From Gordionus sp. m RMFG-2023 (lineage: Eukaryota > Nematomorpha > Gordioida > Chordodea > Parachordodidae): DNA of 64,000 nt. Positions 13,601 through 25,100 of this stretch are shown here, piece by piece. Numbering within the stretch: position 1 is the first letter of the stretch; each line of letters opens with the position of its first letter. The position numbers were made by a program, and so were the translations under genes. The notes beneath the pieces were generated by a model. It ran no database searches and was not told the origin of the DNA. It was given only the letters and a program-made list of their open reading frames with translations. The DNA lies in the NCBI RefSeq assembly GCF_954871325.1, contig NC_088778.1, forward strand, positions 1,426,001 to 1,490,000, in the 5' to 3' direction.

Positions 13601-14498
13601 TCAAGTCCGATCCTGTTACCACACCAGACGCTAGAAAATATTATTTATTTTTATATTAAAAGAATAAAATTACAACGCTATCTAACATTTGTAATAAAAA
13701 CACATTCTCTTTATATAAAATAAAATATCGAAAACCGTTCATACTCTATGCATCATTGCCCACAAAAAATTTGCGTTTATTCCAACGGGTGCTTAAATTA
13801 GGCAAGTTATTTTTTTTGTTTATTTTTTTTTACAACATTATTTAAAATGTTGTTTATTTTTGACATAAAATTTCAAATTTTTTTTTTTTTCACTCTACAA
13901 AAAAAAATATTTTTTAAAATACAATTTCTGTTTCCAACGGAGTCGTGACCTAAATTCATATGATATAAAAAACATGTTGTTTTTTTTGAAAAAAAAAACT
14001 TATAAGCTAACACACAAGCCTTAATTTTTCTTGTTTTTTTTAAAAAAATATATATATATAAAATGAAATATAAAAGTTTGAACGAAATAAATATAATATT
14101 ACCTTCTATAACCTATATTTTTGATTTGTTATCTTGCATTTTAAAATGAGGCTGTTTCGGTGTTGTTGTTTTTTTTAGCTCGAACTTAATTTCCGCTCAT
14201 AAATTCTGAATCGGAGCGTTTTTATTCGGACAAAAAAAACGGTTCGGACAACACTTTTTTTTGTGTCTGTCTCATTCTATATGCAGTGATTCATTTTTTA
14301 ACTCTTAACACCCTCTTGAAAGTTGTTTTATCCTAGAAATGTAATATGAAGCTACAGGCGTTTTTCCGCTATTGCCCTTTATATTTCCGGTTTTTTTAAA
14401 GAGCGGCCGAGCTCCTATTTTTTACGGCATTCAACATGTTAGATTTTTCGGGTTCCTCGGCTCCGGTTTTCGAAGCGCAATATTTTGCCACTGGCACT
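10673..14498. other. Gene-poor intergenic stretch
   Basis: No recognisable gene. The sequence is A+T-rich with a C run near 12410-12422 and scattered short inverted words. The small ORFs at 11452-11673 and 11732-12040 (minus) show no conserved motif, no splice context and composition like the surrounding DNA. Confidence 0.5.
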
Positions 14499-14721
14499 TA
14501 GTGTTGTTAAACAACTCAATTTGAGCCGATTTTTAAAAACGGCTATCTCAATATCTTATTCAGAAAAATATTATGCAAGCCCTAAAGATTTTGTTCATAG
14601 GTGGCACATAGGATTGAACATCTATTGGCGAAATCTTGACTCTTGGGCAATATTTTCCTAGCTATAATGTCGAGTTAGCCGTTTTTAAAAATCGGCTCAA
14701 TCCAGCTGTTTAACAACACTA
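14499..14721. mobile_element. 223-bp hAT-like MITE, TAGTGTTG family, full copy
   Basis: The element begins TAGTGTTGTTAAAC and ends with the inverted form (CAACACTA). It is nearly palindromic through its length, with two inner halves carrying AAGATTTTG and its mirror. The flanks CTGGCACT (14491-14498) and CTGGCACG (14722-14729) match at 7 of 8 positions. An 8-bp duplication with TAGNG-type ends is characteristic of the hAT superfamily. No ORF. Relatives lie at 4661, 15128, 32100, 34490, 37216, 38562 and 40505. Confidence 0.75.
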
Positions 14722-15127
14722 CTGGCACGAGTTGCCTTTGGCACCAGCCTGCGGATATTCGATAATTAATAAAAAAAAATTCCCAAAAATTAATTAATAA
14801 TTGATTGTATACCAAAAAATTATCAGTTGTATTTTTTTTTATCTAAGCCTTGCTTTTCAGATTTTCACTCTTAGAGATCCACTGATGGTTTAGATAAGTA
14901 TATTTTTATAAACGAATCATTTCCGCGCTTGGCTAACGCCCGATGCGGAACTACACGATTTTCAGAAAATAAAAACGTAACTTGCAGGCTTCTCGTATGT
15001 TTATATGTTGTTGACAAACAATTATGGAATACGTGGCGGGGCGAAGGAAGGCGTCGAAGAGGCGTCTTCCACGAGACGTCTTTTTTTTAATTTTTTAGAA
15101 GGCGGAATTTTTATATTTGTTTACAGC

Positions 15128-15275
15128 TAGTGTTGTTAAATAGCTCGATTTGAGCCGATTTTAAAAACGGCAAACTATTTTATCCAGAAAAATATTACCC
15201 AAGCCTTAAGATTTTGATCATAGATGACACATAGGTTGGGACATCTAACCCTTTTTTAAAAATCGTCATACTACA
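15128..15275. mobile_element. Truncated TAGTGTTG-family MITE
   Basis: The left end TAGTGTTGTTAAATAGCTC and the inner AAGATTTTGATCATAG word match the full copy at 14499. The right half is shortened and the right terminus is not clean. Confidence 0.6.
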
Positions 15276-15566
15276 CTATTATAAACAGCTGATATTACCA
15301 ATATTTATTTATCCCAACTTATTCGAAAACCCTTTTCCCTATTTTCATTGGGTAATTCCTATGGAAATCAAGATAGGGAATTGTTATAATTTGGATTACA
15401 TTTATTTTCCATTTCTTTCAAACATTTATTATAATGAATTATTTTATTTTTATTACAAACTTCTACATTCGTACACCACGGTAAAATTAATTAAGAATAT
15501 GCATTAATATTTATATTATATAGTTAGGTTTACTCATAATTTAGAGAAATTTTATCTCATAACTGT

Positions 15567-16572
15567 TTTATCACTGTTGACTCATGCGACGGTTCCACTA
15601 CCGCCACTGGTCTATCGGTCTCCGTCTCTTCTGAAATTATCGCTTGCGGATTCTCCCTCCTTGTCAAAGAGGGTAATTTCGCTCGAACTGGCCACGCCTC
15701 CCTCCTTGTCCCACTCTAACGTTATTGGGCCCACGAGGGCATCGAATTTGCAGGTGATCAGCGGCTCCACATATAAAACACATTCTAACTCTCCTCAATG
15801 AACTTATTCCTGCATTGCTGGATTCTGGCAACTCGGACTGTTCCCGATCATTAGCCATTTCCACATGCATTATTCGTCTGACTCTCTGCGGCCTCGGAAT
15901 ATTATTATTGCGCCACCCTGAAGACAAACTATTCCCTTGTAAGGATAATCGTAAAAAAAATGAAAATAATTAGATACTGGACAGAATATAAAATAGGATT
16001 TAGGAATATGTTCTATTAGCGGCAATTCCTTGGAGGAATTCTGCCAGATGCCAAAACCATTTATGAAATTTTTTTTCTCGCTCATCACGTGATAAATCTT
16101 TTAAAAAAAAATGATATAGGAAGAAAAGAAAAGAGGAACATTGGTCGCCAATTAAAAATTAGTATAAAAACGTTACGTTTAAAGAAATTGGCATGGAAGG
16201 CAGCCTAGTAAATAATTGAAACAAAATGCCAGGAATTCGTCGTTGTATATAATGGGAGAATGTAACGATTCTAATTAGCATTTTTCGGGGATGGGTTGAT
16301 GAAGAAGGGAATAGTTTGTCTTCAGGGTGGCGCAATGATAATATTCCGACAATAATGGCTCATTCATAGAGGAGAGTTAGAATCTGTTTTATTTGTGGAG
16401 CCCCTGATCACCTGCAAATTCGATGTCCTCGTGGGCCCAATAAAGTTAGAACGAGAAGAAATTTTAGAACGCGATATTCATCCTCGGCATGGAAGAAGAA
16501 GAAGCAATAATGGGATACCGATAGACCAGTGGCGGTAGTAGAACCGTCGCATGAGTCAACAGTGATAAAACT
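15567..16572. repeat. Inverted pair of gag-like zinc-knuckle remnants
   Basis: Two arms (about 15567-15945 and 16300-16572) face each other across a roughly 350-bp spacer. Each encodes a CCHC zinc knuckle of the retroelement Gag type (core CFICGAADHLQIRC in the left arm, read on the minus strand). The pair looks like an old inverted duplication of a Gag or ORF1 fragment. It is a broken fossil, and no polymerase, protease or integrase accompanies it. The family is uncertain: an LTR element is likely and a LINE ORF1 is possible. Confidence 0.55.
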
Positions 16573-17918
16573 GGGAAAATAACTAATAAAATGCTATCTT
16601 TTACTTTTTAAAGGAGTCAAGTTTATTCAACCTCTGGAGAAAAATGATTGCCCCCCCCCCTCACCCCAAAAAAATATTTCAAATATATATATCTTTATTG
16701 TTCATTACTGCTTAAATCGATATTTTTTGGATTTACTAAGTGCTCTAAGGATTTTGAGAAAAACTTCTAGAAGGTCGAGGCGAATTAAAACATTCGCGTC
16801 TTAACATCTCAAGATACGCGTTTGCGGTAAAACAAAATAATACGATGAACAGTTCTTAGCTTTAAATAGGGTTTTTATTTCTCCATTTGAGAAATTTAAA
16901 CTTTTTCTGATAAGTGCTCATGGGCTAACTTAGGTTATTTAAATTTAAAATTTTTATGTTTGAATTGAACAAATAAAATTGACAGGCCTCGAGTTACCAT
17001 CACGTGTTTTCTCACGCATTTTAAAAATTGTTATAATAAAAAAAGTCACGTTCTTTTTCTCACGCCTTTATCAAACCTTTTTTTTCTCTTCTTCTTTGTT
17101 TATAAATAAACAAAAATATTTGTTTTTAACAATTTTTAATTATTTTTATTGTTAGTAAATAAAATAAATTATTTACAAAAAAAAATGGTAGTCAAAGCGA
17201 ATCACATGATTGCTTCCTAAATTCGTTATTTTGTCGCTTTCTTGTGTACGTTAATTTTTTTTTTAAAATCATTATTATTCAAAATTGTATCAATCAATTT
17301 TTCGATCAACCATATTGCCACAAACGATAATTCTAGCTTTGTTATGTAAGTTCTTAGAACCATATTATTACACATTATAATCAATATACTATTAAAATTA
17401 ATAAGTATTCATATTGTATCAATCACCTATAAAATTTATCATAATTTTTTGAATTAATTTTTCCTTTTCCAAAGTCAAATAATTTTGTCTAAATTTTGTT
17501 CTTCGTTACAAAAAAGATAAATTTAAAATAATGTTACTTTAAGATCATACTCTTGGTTAAATATTATAATATCCATTCCCTAGGAAAATTATATTTTATT
17601 GAGATTAATAAGGTAGAATAATCGATTGTTTTATTAAGAATTATCGTCTGTTAAAATTTATTTTTAATTATATAATATAAAATATCTTATTGGTAGGTAG
17701 ATTAGATTTACACATTTACAAATTTTATTATATATTAATATTACTAAAAATATATAATTAATAATTTCAAATAACCTCCAAATATTTCTTAAAATCAAAT
17801 TTTATTTTAAAAATACTTTTTTACTTGTAAATAATTAAAACTTATCTAGTTGTAAAACCTAAAAGTATTTTTTATTTTCATCAATTGAAAATTAATTGAT
17901 TGATTTCTTGTCATTAGA
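16573..17918. other. A+T-rich stretch without a recognised gene
   Basis: Very A+T-rich, with no motif-bearing frame. The last 20 bases before the zinc-finger ORF include a possible splice acceptor (TCATTAG at 17912-17918), so part of this stretch could be an intron or 5' UTR of that gene. Confidence 0.4.
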
Positions 17919-18287
17919 ATGGATTTTAACGATGCCATTTGTCATCATAACTCAAGTACAACCTCCTCAAATAAGGATAATAATTTTCGACGCCAGACAT
18001 GTAGGCCCGCAAAGACGAAGAAAATTTATATGGTGCGGTATAATAAACGCTGGGAACAAAAATACGAATGGATTAGTCAGCATGCGGGGGACATGGTAAA
18101 ATGTGGCCTATGTCAATCCCGCTTTTCGATTGGCCACGGCGGGGAGCACGACGTCATCAAACACACGAAATCCTTGAAACATAAACTGGCGGCTCAACGA
18201 TCCGGTAGAGCCATTTTGTTGCATCATTATCTTCGAACCAATTCCCTAAACTTTAAAATAAAAACGATACCGGAAGCAATATTTTAG
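17919..18287 (+). CDS. Small zinc-finger protein of the hAT-associated type, 122 aa
   Basis: One open frame of 122 codons with normal codon variety. Residues about 35-85 match a finger common in invertebrate proteins related to hAT transposases. They read RYNKRWEQKYEWIS, then CGLCQSRFSIGHGGEHDV, then KHTKSLKHK, with ligands Cys-X2-Cys and a His-X5-His pair. The tail after the finger (ILLHHYLRTNS, IPEAIF) resembles the start of the post-finger region of that family and then stops, so no transposase core follows. It may be a truncated transposon ORF or a host gene. A donor-like GGTAGAG at 18202 would join in phase to the exon at 19108, so it could also be the first exon of the coiled-coil gene downstream. 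That link is only a possibility. Confidence 0.55.
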   Translation: MDFNDAICHHNSSTTSSNKDNNFRRQTCRPAKTKKIYMVRYNKRWEQKYEWISQHAGDMVKCGLCQSRFSIGHGGEHDVIKHTKSLKHKLAAQRSGRAILLHHYLRTNSLNFKIKTIPEAIF

Positions 18288-19107
18288 TTGGATAAAAAAA
18301 AATATCCCATTTCTATATTTTTATTCGTTCTGACTTATTAAAAGCAAATTTATATTATTCTATCATGATTGAACACAATAACTTTACAAATTTTTAATTA
18401 CTCCGCCCCCCCCCCTCAGAGTCCAGATTTTTTTTTTAAAATAACGCTATTAAATTCACAATAGCATAAAAGGGGGGAAAGTTAAATCTTATAGGGGGGT
18501 TGAGTTATATTAATATATAAAGCCTTACAAATTTACACACGCTATTCAGCAATTTTTTTTTGCTACATCAAATTATCTTTTTTTGGTTATGGGTTTTACC
18601 CCGAAAATCGTAACTTTTGATTCAAAAAATCAATAACAAACTTAAAATTTACTCAATCTTTTTTTTTATTCCTAATTAGTTTTGAGCCGAATTTCCGGTT
18701 TCTCTTTTGTTTCTAGATTTGACCAGGTTCTCCTACCAATACTTCCGGTTAACTTTACCTCCTAACGAGCTGACAAAGAGGTTCAGCATTTTAGAACAAT
18801 TTATGTCAGTAAATGCGATTTCTAGCAAAATCAGGTCTTGCAAAATTTTTTAAAAAATAACGCATCCTATGTTTGCTAAATATCCTAGATATTCGAAACC
18901 ATCACGACTCTGACACAAACACTATTTATTACCTTTATTATTAGAACTGGTTTAGGTTCCTAAAAATTTTAAAGGGGGGTACCTTCCTTTTCCGCATATT
19001 TTAACCGTAACTTCCGGTTACAAACTATTTTTTTGATTATTTCACCAATTTTTTGATATTAAAATTAATTATTATTTTTTTTTCTTCTCTTCATTTTATT
19101 ATTCTAG
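18288..19107. other. A+T-rich stretch, no gene seen
   Basis: No exon-like frame is visible. A polypyrimidine tract and acceptor (TTATTATTCTAG) end it at 19107, ahead of the first recognised exon of the coiled-coil gene. Confidence 0.5.
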
Positions 19108-22100
19108 CCGAGAAGGTTGGCGTTATGCTGACGACTCAATATCTCAACGACAAATCTGGTAACCACGAGGAGGCGTCCCCGCAAAATGTCGATACCAAAA
19201 TCGTTAGAACGGAGGAAGAAAGTTTTAATTTCTTATACTTTATTACCTTTTTATTTATTTACATGCATAGGTATATTTTTGATATAGGTCGATACATTTA
19301 ATTTCTACCGATATCATTGCCCGATACTTTCGCGTACTCTCCAGTTGTTGTATATTACATACAAGTAGGATTGTTATGGCTTTTTTTTAATGAATGAATT
19401 ATTTATCGGATGTCATTTTTTTTATCACGCGGCTCAAGCTATGCGTAATTTTTAAAATACATAAGGTTAAATTATACCGCTTCCGTTATCTTTTATCGCT
19501 TCAACGATATCGCGGCGTTTGGCGATCATAGTTTAAACGAGGCCTGAGTTCTAAAAACAAAATGGGTCATCTGTTTTTAAAAATTCATAAAATAAGATTT
19601 TTATTAGATAATTTTCGCTCTTCAATTTAACCAATGGCTAGACTGAGTAAAGGGTTTTCTGATCTGAATATTTTTTTTCCCCTAAAATTTGGAATCTGAT
19701 TAACATTTCCTTATAAAAAAATAGGTGAATTCTTGTTCTTAGATTGTGTCCCTGCTCATAGAGTTCTTCTAATTCCAAACTGTCATTTATTTCAAGGAAG
19801 CATTTAAACTCTTAAATAAAAAAATGTTGAAAAGGTTTGAAAAGGATTTTGACTAGGTACCATAAAATAAAATTATATTCCATTAGAAAAAATTAAATTA
19901 AAAATTGCACTCATTTTTGAGGATTTAAATTAATTTTATTTTTAATTTGATCTAAAAAATTATTTATTTTTTTTAATTTAAAATAAAAAAACAAATTTTG
20001 GAAAATTAATTTTAATTATATGTGCTTGTTGAATTTGATAATTATTGATTTAATCTGTAAAATAAATGACAAATATAGTCTTTAAAAAATATATATATGT
20101 AGATTTAGCAAGAAATAACTAATTTGAGAATGGAGATGTGAAGGCTGAACGTGATAAATGTTGTGTAACTGTGATTTTTGATTTATTATATTCAGTTCTC
20201 AGAGTTTGATAAAGAAAAAAAAATTTGAGTAATAATCTGATTTTGAACATTTTTAAAGAAGATCTTCAAAAGATTATTTTTGCTTTCAAACCCTGATTAT
20301 AATATAAACTTCCCCATGGTAATAACTCTACAACATCCATGCAATAGAAAAGTATATTACATTCCATCGCTGAATATTTCTGGGGTCATTTTGGATAAAA
20401 TTTAAATCACTCATAATATAAGTATTAATTAGATTTATAATATGTAATACCTATTGCATATGATTTTTTTGAAAAAGCCTCTAATAGTATAGGGGTGATA
20501 TTTGCCTTGTCCAATACTATTCCTGTTCCTAAATTGATTTATACATAATGTAGCCTAGATCAATTATAAGTAGCCCAAAGAATTTGGATGTCTAACTCAA
20601 TATGTCTGGCTTATTTAGTTAATATTAATGTAAGATACATCCCTCAGAAAACACCCTCTAAGCCAATTAGCATAATATATATTTTTTAAGATATTCAGAT
20701 AGCAGAAAGATTACCCAAAGTCATCCCCCAATCCTATTTAATATTTTAAATCTACCGAACTAAAATTTTATGAATTATAATTAATTACCTTACCTTATAT
20801 TTTAGTACTCTTTTGATCATATAAGACCCATTCGAATAAGGGAGTACGATATTTATTCGATAAAATTCGAGAAATGTACCTTCATGAATTTTTTTTAATA
20901 AAAAAGAAGTTAAATATTTTTGTGATAGTGGGGGGGGGGTTAAGGTCTAGACCTATATAGACAAATGTATTAAGTTAGACCTCGTTTAGTAAGCGCGAAA
21001 CGTCGCTATGACGTAGCTGTATAATTTAACCTTCGGTATTTCACAGTTTATGCGTAGTTTCAGCGATATCGCCTTATTTTCCTACACCTTATAATGTTTT
21101 TTATTGGGTTGTTTTTTAAATAGTAAAAAGGATATTTTCTTGTTGCTGGCTAATTTTTTTTATATTGCTTTTAATAATCATCTTTATCCAGAATCAGTTC
21201 TAAAATTTAATTTGAGAAATTAAATTAATGTGAAAATATAGTTTTTTAATGTATAAATTTCAATGACCTAAACTTATAAAAAAAAAAGAAAATAAATAAT
21301 ATGATTTATTGAGAAAATTGACAATATATTTTTTATATAAATGTTGACAACATCTTAAAACACCAATAAAAAACCTTATAACTTTATAAAATATACGATT
21401 GAGAAATTTGTAGTGTATTTTTTAATTTAAATGGACCAATATTTTGAAACACCAATGAAAACTCTTTGTCCTGACCCTTATAAAAATATATGTTTATTGA
21501 GAATTGGATTTAAATTTTGTGATTATTCGTAAAAGTTTAGATTCGGTCATAAATTATCACTAGTGTTTTTTTAGAGGATAGTGATTTCACAATGCAACAC
21601 CGGGTTAGAGATTTTTCCCATCATTTTTTACCGCCCAAATTTTGGTGCTTTTAAATAAGGATGTTTATGATGGTGTTTAAAAGAGAAATTGAAAATATGA
21701 GAAATCAGATGATTTTTTTGAATGAATGAATAGTTTAGTTTAAAACCGGAAAAGAAAAAAGTAGTAATCAGTATTTTTTTATGCTTACACTAGTTTGTAA
21801 AAGGCTGCACAGCCCAGCTGTTCTTTATTTTTTTCTAATTAATTCGGAATAGAATTCTTAAATTATTTTCATGGTTTTTTTTTTAAAAAAAAAATTACGA
21901 TTAGACTCGACCCTATTCTGGGGGAAAATAGCGAACCTGGGTTTGATGGATGAGTTCGTGAACGAAATAAAATGCGCTCTCGATGACCTGAAACATTCCG
22001 TTCTCAGGGAACTCATGTGCTTGAGTAACTCCGCCACCCTTCAAGCCTTTCGAGCCCAAAAAAACGGGAGTTTCGTTCAAAGTATAATATATTTAAACTG

Positions 22101-25100
22101 CCCTTTACCTATATTTGCACAATATTAGGGTTAACTAGGGCCCTCCCTAATCCGTCTGTTGGGGATGGGGGGGGGGGGGGTCAGCCGAGGATAGAGTGGG
22201 TAGAAATGTGCTTACGTTGTCATATTTTGGGTCCATAAAAATTTAATCTTGCAGAAATATTTTTGGCGTTAATGTATTAATGTTGCTTTATCTAAATTAT
22301 TAATGGAATCAACTGTGATTATATAGGTGACCACCCTTATAGCAATATTTATAAAGAAATTTTTGTGTGATCAAAACTATCCCAAGTGATTATAAGAATT
22401 AAACTCTTTTTCATCGTCTTTTTGAACCTAACCGTATTATTATGGAAGATGATATTTGATTGGTACATTTGTTTATTACTAATTTTCAAGTGTATTTTGT
22501 TTTTCATCTCATTTAAAATATGGGTAATGTTTTTGGCTGAATTTTAACAAGGATTAATATTTCAAAATACATCAAATAATATCGCATTTTTTAGTTACTC
22601 TAGTAAATTACATAGGGTTATTCCATGTCAAATGAGCAAAAAAATCAAGATTTTCGGCCGACCCCTTTCAATTTCGATAAAAAGTTGTAGACTGGTTATA
22701 TATGTTCCCATTAGAATATAAACAAAATTTTAGCGCATTAGCAACTATATTAGCGGAGATAATCGGGGCTAAAGGTCCAAAAAACGTCTTTTTTTGCTTT
22801 TTACTGATGTTAAATAACTAGTTTTTAATTTTAAACTAAATATGATCAAATATTGAATCTAATATCAATAGCTAAGTTAATAATTGATAATTATGGCTAA
22901 AACATCAAAATTAATTTTTGATAAAATATGGGTCATCTTATGGTCAGTTGAAAACTTGAAATTAATATTTCGAAATGTATATGATCTCCGATTTTTAATT
23001 TTTTTTAAGAAATATTATCCGTTTACTATTTTTTTAATAATTTCTTCAACAATTAGGATGGCTAGACATTTATTTAAAAAAATATAGCGATTTTTATACT
23101 TTAAAAAAATAGATGGCGCTATATATAATAGTTTTAATATGTTAAAATTCATTTTTTTATTTATTAAAAATATTTTAATGTATAATATATCTTAAAATTG
23201 GATTATATAATTTTGTAAACCTTATTCCCCTGAGATATTCGCAGGATAAAAAATTTTAATAATTTATTTAATATTTCAATGTAAATTAAAAATAATTAAA
23301 AAATCCGACTAGCACACGAACAAAAAAGCAGGATTAAAGGAGTGCAAAAAAATTATTAAGGGAAAAATCGAAAATCACATTAATTACCAGGCCTACCCCC
23401 AACCCTCCACCCCCCCCCCAGACTAAGTCATACCCATCAAGATCAAGAATATTATGAAATTGTAATTATCTTAAATTATTAAAATAACCAGATATAAAGA
23501 AAATTTCGAAGATTTTGAAAAATTTTTTAAGCAATAAAAATAAACAAAATTATAGTTCTGATGAAATAAGACTCATGCCTGGAATAAAAGATTGTATATC
23601 TGTTAAAGGCGAGAAAGAATCAGTCCAAAGACTTATATTAAATAAGCTTAAATAAATATTCAAGATGTTTAAGGAAGAATACCCAAATATATCAATTGGA
23701 TTCTCTAAATTTGCCGAACTTATACCAAAAAACTGTATTTTAGTTGGAGCTAGTGGCACACACACTGTTTGTGTCTGCGCCATTCATCAGAATGTGAAAT
23801 TAATGACAAATGTAGAAAAATTTAAAAGATGGGGAATTTTTAACAATTCTAGATTATTCTGAGAATTATTCCTTCATTTTACAAGATGAAGTTCAGGGAT
23901 TTCATTGGAACAGTGCAGACCACTATACATCCATTTGTAGCATATTATAAATCTGGAGAAGAATTAAAAAATATAAATTTTGTTATTTTATCCAAATTTA
24001 ATTCTAAACCAGAAAAAATAATATATTTTTCAGATGAAGCCGCATCTCAATATAAGAATCGCAAAATTTTTCTGAACATATGCCTTCATAAATACGATTT
24101 TAATATTCCTGCCGAATGGCATTTCTTTGCCACTGCTCACGGCAATGCAAGTGACGGTATCGGAGGAACTGTCAAAAGATTAGTTGCCAGAGCTAGTCTT
24201 CAAAGGCCAAATAAAAATCAAATCCTAACCTCATTAGAATTATATAATTATGCTAAAGAAAATAATAATGGAATTCCATTTGAATATGTATCTAATCAAG
24301 AATATATCGAAGAGGAATTAACCCTTCGTAAAAGATTTAATGCACTGCTTATACATAGGACCCAAAAAATTCACGGGGTTATTCCCATTGATCAAAATAG
24401 ACTAAAACCCAAAATATATTCTAATTCCAAAAAACATAATATAAAACAAGTTTCGTTTTTAAATGAGAAAATTAATCTTTAAAATATTAATGGATATATA
24501 ACATGTGTATATGATGATAAATGGTGGTTAGGATATATAATCGATAAAAATGATATAAATGAAGAAGTAAAAATCCGATTTTCACACCCTTGTGGACCTT
24601 CAGCCTCATTTAAATTTTTTCTGAAAGATGATATTTTAGTGTTGCCTAAATCTCATATTCTCTCGCTGGTCAATCCTTCTACTCCCACCAGTCAAACATA
24701 TATATTATCTCCTGAAGAAATCTCACAAGCTAGCCAGGCTTTGTATTCCTTTAGATGAAATAAGATTTAATTAATTTATAAACTAGCTTAATTAGGCTAA
24801 ATTTGTGAAGATTTTAAAAATTTATGATCTGAATTACAAATAAATATATATAATGGACATTGTAATCGATTTAGTATGATATATATACATTAAAATATTT
24901 TTAATCAATAAAAAAAATGAATTTTAACATATTAAAACTATTATATATAGCGCCATCTATTTTTTTAAAAGTATAAAAATCGCAATATTTTTTTAAATAA
25001 ATATCCTGTCATGCTAATTGTTGAAGAAATTATTAAAAAAATAGTAAACGGATAATATTTCTTAAAAAAATTAAAAATCGGAGATCATATACATTTCGAA

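Noticed and set aside
20300-20700. Stretch with slightly richer composition that might be old retroelement coding sequence
   Set aside because: I tried the minus-strand frames and found no motif long enough to name a family.
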